Part shown: positions 34,274 through 44,430 of the stretch, piece after piece
Layout: every line of letters begins with the position of its first letter
How positions within the stretch are numbered: position 1 is the stretch's first letter
Origin: Isoetes taiwanensis
Taxonomy: Eukaryota; Streptophyta; Lycopodiopsida; Isoetales; Isoetaceae
Direction: 5' to 3'
Assembly (NCBI GenBank): GCA_021234155.1
Contig: JAJEKV010000032.1
Coordinates: forward strand, 7,350,736-7,414,735
Length of the DNA: 64,000 nucleotides
Translations under genes and position numbers: made by a program
The notes under the pieces: model-generated
What the model saw: the letters and a program-made list of their open reading frames with translations, nothing else
What the model was told of the DNA's origin: nothing
The model's database searches: none

Positions 34274-34361
34274 TGGAAACCCTTCCGTGTTTGAGTGGAA
34301 ACCCTTCCGGATTTCTTTGAAATTTGGAAGGGTTTCCACAATTGAAATTTGGAAGGGTTTC
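34274..34361. repeat. Foldback pair of GGAAACCCTTCC motifs
   Basis: Two copies in one orientation (34274 onwards) are followed by two inverted copies (one imperfect), giving a hairpin of about 85 bp. Same family as 28846-29257. It interrupts or abuts the kinase fragment next to it. Confidence 0.65.
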
Positions 34362-34394
34362 AATTTTTTTTTTAATAACCCCAATCGGGGGGAG

Positions 34395-34641
34395 ATAGTG
34401 TGAGCGAAATTATTGTGCATCAGTTTACCAATAATTGAGAGCTCGATCACAAACCCAGACTGGTTATGAACTAGGCTTAAATTTAGCACTTTCACTGCCA
34501 CCTCCAATCCATCGTTTACCAAGAATCCTCTATACACGCAAGAAGACCTCCCTCTTCCAAGTACTTGGCTAAACCCTTTCGTGGCAATCTTTAATGCAGC
34601 ATATTCAAAATCCTTAATACCAACATCCTTCAGCTTTGCTT
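34395..34641 (-). pseudogene. Receptor-like kinase fragment, N-lobe only
   Basis: The minus strand reads through kinase subdomains I-IV: KDFEYAALKIATKGFSQ, a glycine loop LGRGRSSCVYRG, the catalytic-lysine strand VAVKVLN, and the helix-C region FVIELSIIGKLMHNN. No catalytic loop (HRD) or DFG follows; the frame runs into the GGAAACCCTTCC foldback. Clearly a fragment of an RLK/Pelle-type kinase gene, about 80 residues of some 280. Confidence 0.65.
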
Positions 34642-35150
34642 TCTAGTTCTGCTCATCCGACTTCTGCTTTTTTCACATTCATTCCATCTTCTGAACGATT
34701 GAGCAGGCCTGACTTGTTCCCAGACATTGAAAACATTTTTTTAACGGCTTGTCTGTTTCAGGATTCTACACGGCGGCACATTTGCTCTGGCCCAGTTTGA
34801 TGTAAGAACCGGAATCAAACATCCATATTGATTCTAGAAAAAGAAGAATCGTCGCCCTCCATCCCGCTACTATAAACGAGACTTAACTTCAGCTTTATGC
34901 TAAAAAGAGAAGAATCGTCAGGGTAGTGCGGCTTCCATCACGCTACTATAAAGGAGACTTAAATTTCAGTCTGGTTCGACTGGCACCTGCTCTTCCTCTT
35001 TATACGAAGAGAGAGACGAGTCTAGATCTCTCCAGAACAATCGAAGCCTCCAGAACTCTAATTGGTGCCTCTAGAAGAAGCTGGATGTTCTAGAATCTCC
35101 TCAACCGCTTCCAGAAAGACCTGTATTCGTCCAAAATTTTCTGGTGCTTA

Positions 35151-35516
35151 GGGTGCTTTCCCATGGGCAGAAAACCTCCAGGTTTCCTGAAGGTCTGGTC
35201 TGCTATTCTGATGTTCCCATGAGCTAAGAACCTAAATGGCTGAGGTTAAGAACCTCATTTGGAAAGTAATCCCGACCATTACTTTTGGACCTGGATCTGA
35301 CCTCATCTAGGTCCGTCTGTCCACGGGAAAGCGCTTTCCCATGGGCAGAAAACCTCCAGATTTCCTGAAGGTCTGTTCTGCTATTCCTATGTTCCCATGA
35401 GCTTAAGAGCCTGAGTGGCTGAGGTTTAAGAACCTCATTTAAAAAGTAATCCCGACGATTACTTTTGGACCTGGATTTGACCTCATCCAGGTCCGTCCGT
35501 CCATGGGAAAGCACCC
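35151..35516. mobile_element. Tourist-type MITE, 366 bp, TTA target duplication
   Basis: Perfect 16-bp terminal inverted repeats (GGGTGCTTTCCCATGG at 35151 and its complement ending 35516) lie between TTA at 35148-35150 and TTA at 35517-35519. The interior is a tandem duplication of a unit of about 180 bp (35154-35331 and 35332-35513). Each unit includes CAGAAAACCTCCAG and a palindromic AAGTAATCCCGA...ATTACTTT hairpin. No coding sequence. PIF/Harbinger transposases mobilise such elements. Confidence 0.85.
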
Positions 35517-35519
35517 TTA

Positions 35520-36360
35520 GACGTCATTAATCTTAACCATACAAGATATTTTCTTAAATAAGTTAAATTTAATCTGCCCCCCTTATCTACCTTATTACAA
35601 TTATATATTAGAGATAACATCTCTAATGGTGTTTTGTAAATAAGACCATGCAATGAAATTTCACACTTCACAACATTTTCCGTTCCTATAATATCCATCT
35701 GCTAAATTAGTGGATAAAGGTATGCTTTGGCTTAGCAATATCTCTAATGGTCATCAAATTTTACAAGGTAGAATAGCTGTATTAGAATAGAATAGAATAA
35801 GTGGACCGAAAAATAACAATAGAGTGTTTACCAAATGGGCTCATTTGTGCTTAAAAAATTCCTACCATTCTTTCACAGCCTTATTAAAAGATAAAGTACC
35901 TATGGTAGACGGCAAATTATTCCATGTCTTCTAAAACCCAATATGCTAGATAAGGCACGTTATGTATCTATAGAACTTATTTCCAAATACTAGGGACATG
36001 GACATAGCAATCACCTTTGTTGGTTGAATTAAAGGATCCTCTCATACGAAAATGAGTCTATCTTGTCATAAAGATTTGATTATACTCACATGTTGTAAGA
36101 TAATTCTCAGGCTTTATATTACCACCCATCCATGTGGATTGCAGCCGATTGCACCTCACGTCCATCCTTTGTTCCATTTGTCTGGTGAAATGAAAAGTCT
36201 TGATTGTGCACAGTCAGCCATGACCCATTGTTATCCAAACTTCAGATCGGCAAGAATTTTCTAGGCAATTTATTATATATCCTTTCTAGCCTAGAAATCC
36301 AATATACTGCAGGATATCAGTTACTCCATTTCTTCTCATTCCCCATTCTTCATTTTCTAA
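35520..36360. other. Intergenic, nothing recognised
   Basis: No feature beyond AT-rich sequence; the frame at 36052-36264 (+) has no domain. Confidence 0.35.
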
Positions 36361-38009
36361 TAGTTTATGAGATTGAATGGTAGACTTATGCAACAAGGCT
36401 ATTAACTATTAGGAATCTCGACACTTTGTGCATTTGGATAGTTAATGCTATTGAATGGAAGACTTACACAACAAGGCTATTAACTATTAGGAACTACTGG
36501 GAATCAGAGGGACCTAGTTAGGCAAGACTTTAATATTAGGACTTGAGAATCCTAGTTAAGCCAGACTTTAAAATCTATATGCAGACAACTTTTGAAACGA
36601 GCATACCTCAAACAACTTTCTTTTCCAGCTATGTAAATATTCGGTCCTATCCACTTGAACTTGCACAATGTTATTGGCAAAAAAATTGCTATTTATTGAA
36701 TATGTGACGAGTTTATTTTCAAAATCTTCAAACCATACATGATACGGGAATAGGCGGGCAAATTGTTCACTCCAAAAGAGATGTTATTGCTATCAAGTCA
36801 GGGCAAAATACTTTATGGAAAATAATTTCTAAATGTGGAGGCTTTCAATTAGCCAACTTGGACAATTTGGGTGTAGTCATTAATTTAGATGAGAGTTAGT
36901 TTGAAAGTAAATTGGAAACACTGCCACCTAATTAATTATCTTATGTTGTGGATTGAACCAATTTTCAACATATACTAGATCATCCTTCTTGATTGTCTCA
37001 ACTAATTTGTGCAGATTCTCCCATCAAGAAGTAGCTAGGAGTTCATGCACCATTAGACTTGTTGCTCTAAAAAGAAGATCACCCAATCATCCTTCTTGAT
37101 TGTCCCAACCAATTTGAGGAGATTTGCCCATTAAGATGTAGCTAGGAGTTCATGCACCACTAGACTTGTTGCTCTAAAAAGAAGTTCACCCAAGGTTTGG
37201 TTCGTAAGTATCAGTACCTTATCTGTAACTTGCAAATCCACTTAAATATCCAGAGCCCTATTTTCATTAATACTTTAGTCTTGCCAAGCATCATTCTAAT
37301 GCAAGTGCAATTGTTGCAATTGTTGCTGCTCAACAACTTCACAAACTCTCTGCTCTTAGCACAAACACACAATGCATATTGCAATATTAAGGACAGATTC
37401 GCAGAATGCGCAGCTTGAATTTCTAAGCCATCTCTGATAGTTTGGTGCCATTACCACCACAAATCCTGGAGGTCCACAACACTCACTTTATTATAAGCCC
37501 CTACAAGGTCTCAATATAAAATTACTTATTATGTATTGTCTACCCATCTAAGATGAAAACCAATGCTATATAAGATCTGTTTACCTCCTTACAAGCAACT
37601 AGAACACAACAATTGCAGTAAGTTGATGGAGTTGATGGTTCTTATACGTTCTTTCGCCGAACTTGCATGTCAAAAACTCATGTACTAGTACTAGAAATAA
37701 ATTTTTGCATACTATTATCACGTATCCCATAAGGAAATTGATAACTGCCCCAACTAGTGAAATTATATATAAAGCATGTTGAGAACTCCATCTCGCATAA
37801 TATTGACTGTGCACATGCTGCACAAAAATTTATGCCTTCATAATAGAAGCCACAGGCATCTGAATTTTTTGCTTTCTTAGTAGTGATATAAGATTGAGAT
37901 GCAAACTTCAAGGAAAAGTTTATACAAAAGGCATGGATTAGCATCCTGAATTTTTTGCTCTCTTAGTAGTGATATAAAAACGAAAGGTTCATACAAAAGG
38001 CATGGATTT
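36361..38009. repeat. Segmental duplication, copy A
   Basis: From TAGTTTATGAGATTGAATGG to about 38009 this region is collinear with 41494-44430 (copy B). Copy B lies immediately downstream of the EBF gene. Shared landmarks include a tandem unit of about 106 bp (AGCTAGGAGTTCATGCACCA, two copies each) and CACTCACTTTATTATAAGCC. Copy A lacks the L1 and the 1-kb insertion found in copy B. No gene in it. Confidence 0.85.
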
Positions 38010-39960
38010 AATATGTAGCATAATAACAGGGGGTTTTCTTTGTGTTTTGTACGCTTTTCACAAAGGTTTTCCTAAGATTTCATGGCGTACTCGAATGGAT
38101 GTACTAATGCGTACATCTAGAGTGCACCATTTCTTAGTCGTTGATTTAGTTTTTTTTTTCAATGGTCCAACATCCAAGGGCTCACAACAAAAGCCCTCTT
38201 TTTATTTTAGGGGCTGATTTTTCCTTGAAAAATCAATTATTTTTAAGTTCCAAAAACAGACATGCAAGCATCGAGGCCCTTATTTTAGGGTTCCTTGAGG
38301 AAAGGGTTTGCTTTACGGTTGCCAGCCAGATTTGCTTCCGGAGAAGAAACTTCTATGTTCTTGCTCTCTGGAGGATGGATTTTGTAGCAATGTTGGCCGC
38401 CATGGCCAAATCTTTGAAATTTGAAATTTGCTTAGGTGCAAAGCATGCGTTACAAAACCCTAACAGGGTGGAATCTATGAAGAGATTCCGTATAGCAGTT
38501 TGGAGTAAGGATCATTATGAATCTATGATGAGCTGCTGTATAGCGGTTTACAGTGAAGAACAATTGTGTGTTAGGGAGATGATAGATCTTATAGAATGAT
38601 ACGGACCAAATATGTTACAGATTGATGAAAGGATCAAAGACGCTATTCAGCATGACTGCACAGTTTATGCTCCTGGAATTGAGTTTATGTTACCGCACCT
38701 TCTCTCCTGCCACCGCTTCTAAGCCTGTTTCAGTCCCTCGATCTGAACCTGAGCATGTTTATGATATCAAATATTTTGCTCTCGTTGCTAGATCTGAGTT
38801 TGATGACCGTTTGCCCCCTTCCCCTCCAATTTTTGTTCTTGCACCTCGGGTGAAGTGTTCACATATCCAAGGAGAGGGCTACCAAAAGTAAACGATTTGT
38901 GGAAATGGAGGATAAACATTGAAGCTGGCTGCATGAATAGGATGTTCACAGAATGATGTTCACTGTTCATGTGTTCATGTGATTTTGCACTTGAAGCTTC
39001 ATGTGTTCATGTGCTTGCAGGGAATAATGATGAAGTAGAATAGGAAGACAGATTGCACAAGTTTCTAAGATATAACATCTTGCATATGAAGGATAACTTT
39101 GGCCCTTCATCCAATAAAGCATGCCATTGTAAACCCTCCGAATGTAAAGCATGCCATTGTTTGGGTCGAAATAAGAAGGGTTGAAGGGTCTTGATTGTTT
39201 GGGTTGATGGGAAATCAGGTCTGTAGAACAGAAATTAACTAGGGCAGTGTTTCGGATCTTTTGCAGAAGAATTTTTCATTTTGGGAATTCATGCAGATTC
39301 TTACAGAGTTATAATATGCAGACGGCATTAGTTTTGTGGCTTGAGAATGAAGCCAAACTCACTGAAGAATCACAATTACTAGGACCCAATATTGTCCCTC
39401 CAACACAGGAATTTGTTGCAGATCCGGCTCTGCATATCCGGCTGCAGATGCTCAGATCGGCCCTGCTCTTGCCCTATTTTTGATCGACTGGTGATTTGGC
39501 CCTATTTTTCTTCAAGTCTTATCTTCTATTTTGATCCTCCTGCATTTTATCCATAGATTCGGGCCACGTGCGACATGGTTAGTTGATCCGATCGGCTCCA
39601 ACACAGGTCGCTGCTGCAACCAAGCGGCAAACCCCTTTTTGATCCGGCTCGTTGGTGAACCCCTTATTTGTGGGTGTTTTCTACTAGCATAAATTGGGAG
39701 TTCATTCTTTTAAATTTAGTCATTCTCAAAATATCCAGTATAGAAGATGATGCGGCATGATAATGTAGGGGATATCATTTGCATGTGTTCAAGACGATAA
39801 GAATATGAGTCCAGGGGGAATCAAGACATTAAGAATGCTAGGCTAGGGGGTAATTGCATGTGGTTAAGACAGTAAAAATGTATATATTGACTCTTGACCC
39901 CTATTGACTCTTGACCCCTACACCATCCTGAAGGCCCCGAAGGGGCCAAAAAATTTTTTA
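38010..39960. other. Sequence inserted between copy A and the EBF pseudogene; unidentified
   Basis: In the other duplicate the flank abuts the EBF gene directly, so these about 1.95 kb plus the MITE at 39961 are probably later insertions. Frames at 38162-38599 and 38622-38891 (+) are open but unrecognised. ATTGACTCTTGACCCCT is repeated in tandem at about 39888-39921. Confidence 0.35.
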
Positions 39961-40374
39961 GTTAACACAAACCATTAACACACAACTAACATTATTAACA
40001 TAAATCATTGCATTTGACACATTTAAATTAAAAGCCCCCTTAAACCCCCTTTGGTTTGGGTGCATATTCACACGGGGGGTTACGTAGGGCAGCGAGAGCC
40101 TCAAAAAATTTACAACACATGTATAAAATTAACACCATTAAGTACATTCTCTCAAACCTTATAGTAATTTGCAAACCTTAATATACAGTATACAAAAACT
40201 TGTACATGCATACCCCACAAACGAGGATCGCTATGTACGGTCCAGATCTTGGAATAAAGGGCAAATATGCCCATCCGACAGCAAAGGGGGTTTAAGGGGG
40301 GTTTTAATTTAAATGTGTCAAATGCAATGGTTTGTGTTAATAATGTTAGTTGTGTGTTAATGGTTTGTGTTAAC
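39961..40374. mobile_element. Foldback element with inverted repeats of about 100 bp
   Basis: 39961-40070 (starting GTTAACACAAACCATTAAC) is the inverted image of 40270-40374, including the CCCCCTTAAACCCCC core. Arms are about 95 percent identical around a spacer of about 200 bp. It ends exactly where homology to the EBF gene begins (40375). No obvious target duplication and no coding capacity. Confidence 0.75.
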
Positions 40375-41303
40375 CAGTGCTCTAATATGCATTTTCAGCT
40401 CGTGTACTGCAAGTACATACATGTTAACACAATTTTCTATGTTCCGCATAGTCAATGGAAGGCATTCTTGCACCGCAGACAAACATTTGTCTGTAATCTG
40501 TCCACAACATGTCAAAGACAGTGACCTCAGACTAGGACCAATTTTTCTTAGCATTGTGACAACACCTTAACGTCCTTGGCCTCAGCATTTAGCTGTAGGT
40601 TTCAATCTCGGCCGTCGATCTTGAAGTGTTATGTCCAGTAACAATTTGTTATGTCCATAACACGATGTTATGTCCATAACATTTTATATGCTGCCACGTG
40701 AATTTTTTTTTCCCCCCTCCGCCATAGTCGAATAGCCGTGGTCGAATCCCTGCACCATCGCCGCCATAGCCAGGCCTCCAGGTAAGTTCTAAGGGGTTTC
40801 AATCCGGTTCCAAATCCGACAGCGACGGTTCCAAATCCGACAGCTACGCCTATTCTTCCGGTTCAATCCGGTTCCAAATCCGACAGCTACGCCTATTCTT
40901 CAACTCCGGCGTTCGATCTTATCCTTTTGGGTTCGATCTCATCCTTTTGGGTTCGTCTTTGCTGGAGTTTCTGGCTGCGAAGCCATCAGTGGGTTCCTTC
41001 CTTCTTCTATCCTTCTTCTGTTTCTTTTTTGTTTTCGATTTATGAATCTATTTTCTGCTCTGTGTCGCTGCAGCAGATGCTCTGTTCTGAAAACAGAGCC
41101 TTATATTTGGCATACAGAGTTGTGCCGGAATGCAGTGCCAAATCCTTCTGCCAAATGCTTCTGCCAAGGACGTTATCTAGCCCATCATCAGTGACATTAC
41201 ACCTAGAAATGTCCAACCATTGGAGGCTACTACAAATATTGCCGATCACCAACATGCTATCATCCCCCAAGTTTAAGCACCCATAAAGATCCAACAAATA
41301 ATA
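40375..41303 (-). pseudogene. Partial duplicate of the EBF F-box gene 3' end
   Basis: Two blocks match the last quarter of the F-box protein at 44431-46350. The first is 41303-41176 (DLYGCLNLGDDSMLVIGN ... ISRCNVTDDG). The second is 40567-40375 (LRKIGPSLRSLSLTCCGQIT ... ENCVNM). They are contiguous in the intact gene but separated here by a 608-bp TIR element (40568-41175). It has no promoter, F-box or first repeats, and shows substitutions at conserved positions. It is part of the tandem segmental duplication described under copies A and B. Confidence 0.85.
40568..41175. mobile_element. TIR element inserted in the EBF pseudogene
   Basis: The ends are TAACGTCCTTGGC (40568) and its exact complement GCCAAGGACGTTA (41163-41175). 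The intact gene has no counterpart, which proves insertion. The interior has short repeats: GTTATGTCCATAACA palindromes near 40630-40680 and CGGTTCCAAATCCGACAGC three times near 40805-40885. A few extra bases at the right junction leave the target duplication unclear. Superfamily not assigned. Confidence 0.7.
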
Positions 41304-42092
41304 GTACGTACCCTTCTTTGAATTGATATGCCATTAGAATTGCATTAAACCGTACGCCAAAAATAATGTTTGGCAAATGCGATAGTAGAATATGGAATTA
41401 CATTTATTGAAATGCTAATTTTAAAAGTAGTTCATCATTTGTGATGCATATAAAGGATCTAAAAACGAGAGAGACGACACTTTGTACATTAGGTAGTTTA
41501 CGAGATTGAATGGTAGACTTATGCAACAAGGCTATTAACTATTAGAAATCTAGACACTTTGTACATTTGGATAGTTAAATGCCAATGGAAGACTTATAAA
41601 ACGCGGCTACTAACTATTAGGAACTATTGGGAATTGGAGGATCCTAGTTAGGTAAGACTTTAAAATTAGGAATTGAGAATCCTAGTTAAGCCAGACTTTA
41701 AAATCTATATGCAGACAACTTTTGAAGACAACTTTTGAAACGAGTATACCTCAAACAACTTTCTTTTCCAACTATGTAAATATTCGGTCCTATCCGCTTG
41801 AACTTGCACAATGTCAATGGCAAAATATTGCTACTTATTGAATATGTGACGAGTTTATTTTAAAGTCTTCAAACCAGATACGGGAATAGGCAGGCAAATT
41901 TTTCACTCCAGAAGAGATGATATTTCTATCAAGCCAGGTGATATTACTAAATGTGGAGGCTTTCAATTAGCCAATTTGGACAATTTGAGCGTAGTTATTA
42001 ATTTAGATGAGAGTTATCTTGAAAGTAAACTGGAAACACAGCCACCTCATTAATTATATTATGTTGTGGATTGAAGCAATTTTCAACATATA

Positions 42093-42348
42093 TTATATTG
42101 GAGTGTATGGAAGCGAAGGCGAAGAAAGGTCTTTTGTATTTCTTCTCAGGTGGTGCTTCAAGAAATTCGTAAGAAGTTGTATAATTGCTTTCAGATCTCC
42201 AATTGGCCTGATCGTATTAAAATTTCAATATGGAGAGATCATCTAAAAGTGATTGATGCTTCAGGGACATTTCTTACTTCTGGAAGTACTTTGTAATATT
42301 TTGAGTGTATAATATGAAGTAAAACACGTTCTTCAAAAAAAAAAAAAA
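42093..42348 (+). mobile_element. Short 5'-truncated L1 with poly(A), target duplication and known empty site
   Basis: The last about 240 bp of an L1 with a tail of about 14 A is closely similar to the 3' part of 20923-21344 (AGCGAAGGCGAAGAAAGG, CAATTGGCCTGATCGTAT). TCAACATATA flanks it at 42083-42092 and 42349-42358. Copy A of the segmental duplication (about 36965-36985) keeps the uninterrupted site. Confidence 0.9.
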
Positions 42349-42856
42349 TCAACATATACTAGATCATCCTTCTTGATTGTCTCAATCAATTTGTGCAGAT
42401 TCACCCACCAAGAAGTAGCTAGGAGTTCATGCACCACTAGACTTGTTGGTCTAAAAAGAAGTTCACCCAATCATCCTTCTTATTGTCTCAACCAATTTGA
42501 GCAGATTTGCCCATCAAGAAGCAGCTAGGAGTTCATGCTCCACTAGACTTGTTGCTCTAAAAAGAAGTTCACTCAAGGTTTGGTTCATCATGTATCATTA
42601 CCTTATCTGTAACTTGCAAATCCACTTAAATTTGCAGATCCCTATTTTCATTAATACTTTAGTCCTGCCAAGCGCCATTTTAATGCAAGTGCAATTGTTG
42701 CAGCTCAATAACTTCACAAATACTCAATTACTTCACAAATTCTCTACCCTTAGCACAAACACACAATGCATATTGCAATATTAAGGACAGATTCGCCGAA
42801 CATGCAGCTTGAATTTATAAGCCATCTCTGATAGTTTGGTGCCATTAAGTTCTGCA

Positions 42857-43830
42857 ATTGTTGTTTGAGCATGGGATAACCTAAGATTTTGTAAGGTTTT
42901 GGGATGTATTCGTAGGCCAAAATGTTATAATGGTGACGTCAGTAAATGGGTTCTGGGATTGCAGTGGTCGATTGGGTTAGGTTTTTTCCCTCTGTTTTTT
43001 TATTCCTTTTTGTGGAAAGAATAGGCGCGTGGCAGTGTGCTCATGGGCATGCCGGATTTGTGGAGCAAAGCAGGGTTCTGCCGATTTGTAGGATAGAGCG
43101 GATGGAGCAGAGGAGGGGCAGTTCCGGCCACAGCGATGGAGTCCGTCAGGGTTTATTTGGCAGATGGGCGGCTGCTTGGCGATGGCAGAGGTCAGGGGCC
43201 ATAACACACGTTAATCTGGCGGAGTTAATCTGGCAGCGGCGTATTCAGCAGAGTTAATCTGGCAGCGGTTAATGTGGAGATAATCTGGCAACGGTTTCTT
43301 CACAAGCATTCTCATTTTGGTTTTTGCGGATTTAGGTGCAAGAAGTTCTGGAGTATGGCTTTTGTGTGGCAGTGGGACCGAAATCTTCAATCCGATCTGC
43401 TTGCTCTGATTAAGCCCTTTTTTTCTTAAGCCGTCTTCCTTCAGCTGCTTAGATGCTCTTGGAGGCATGCGAGGCTCAGGAAGAGCCCCTATTGCAGAGT
43501 GTGCTTCTATTTCGCTTCAACAGGTCTTAAGGTTTTCACCTTGAGGTTTTCTAGAACTGCCTTTTGGGCAGGGGGTTCAAATCCCCATGCTTCCTCTTCC
43601 TGCATGTTTCTGTCATATTTCTGTTTTGATGGAGTAGTGACACAGACGCACCTCTTCATGCTTATTATTGAGATGTTTTTTTACTGCTGTGTATTGCTGT
43701 GTATGTACTTGGTTGACTTGGATGGAATACGTTGTAGTGCACCTTAGGATGATGTGGAAATTAGGGTTTGACCCCATCTTGACTTGCAAGGGACGACCAC
43801 ATTTTGTGCATTGGGAATATGACATGGAAT
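42857..43830. other. Insertion of about 1 kb within copy B, unidentified
   Basis: Absent from copy A. It contains repeated GTTAATCTGGCAGCGG units (43205-43270) and a T-arm-like GGGGGTTCAAATCCCC (43570-43586). No gene recognised and the ends are not clear. Confidence 0.4.
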
Positions 43831-44430
43831 ATTCACATAATCTTGAAGGTCCGAAACACTCACTTTATTATAAGCCCCTATATGGTCTCAATATAAAATT
43901 AGTGATTATGTATTGTTTACCCATCCAAGATGGAAAACAACGCTATGTATTGTCTACCCATCTAAGATGGAAGACAACGCTATATAAAATCATCATTTTA
44001 CCTCCTTACAAGCAACTAGAACACAACAATTGCAGTAAGTTGATGGAGTTGATGGTTCGTGTACATTCTTTCGCCGAACTTGCATGTCAAAAACTCATGC
44101 AGTAGAAATAAATTTTTACATACCTATTATCACGTATCCCATAAGGAAATTGACTGCCCCAACTGGTGAAATTATATACAAGACATGCTGAGAACTCCAT
44201 CTCGCATAATATGGACTGTGCGCACAAAAATTTATGCCTTCATAATGGAAGCGACAGGCATCTGAATTTTTTGCTCTCTTAGTAGTGATATAAGATTGAG
44301 ATGCAAACTTCAACGAAAAGTTTATACAAAAGGCATGGATTAGTATCCCAAATTTTTTGCTCTCTTTGTAGTGATATAAGATTGAGATGCAAACTTGAAC
44401 AAAAAGTTCATACAAAAGCATGGATTAGCA

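Larger units (their letters stand above)
41494..44430. repeat. Segmental duplication, copy B (3' flank of the EBF gene)
   Basis: Collinear with 36361-38009 but enlarged by an L1 (42093-42348), an insertion of about 1 kb (42857-43830) and small local duplications: CTACCCATCTAAGATGGAA near 43915-43970, and GTGATATAAGATTGAGATGC near 44280-44400. Ends at the EBF stop codon, so it contains that gene's 3' UTR and downstream sequence. Confidence 0.85.

Noticed and set aside
43570-43586. tRNA gene suggested by GGGGGTTCAAATCCCC
   Set aside because: Only a T-arm-like hairpin is present; no acceptor, D or anticodon arms could be built around it.
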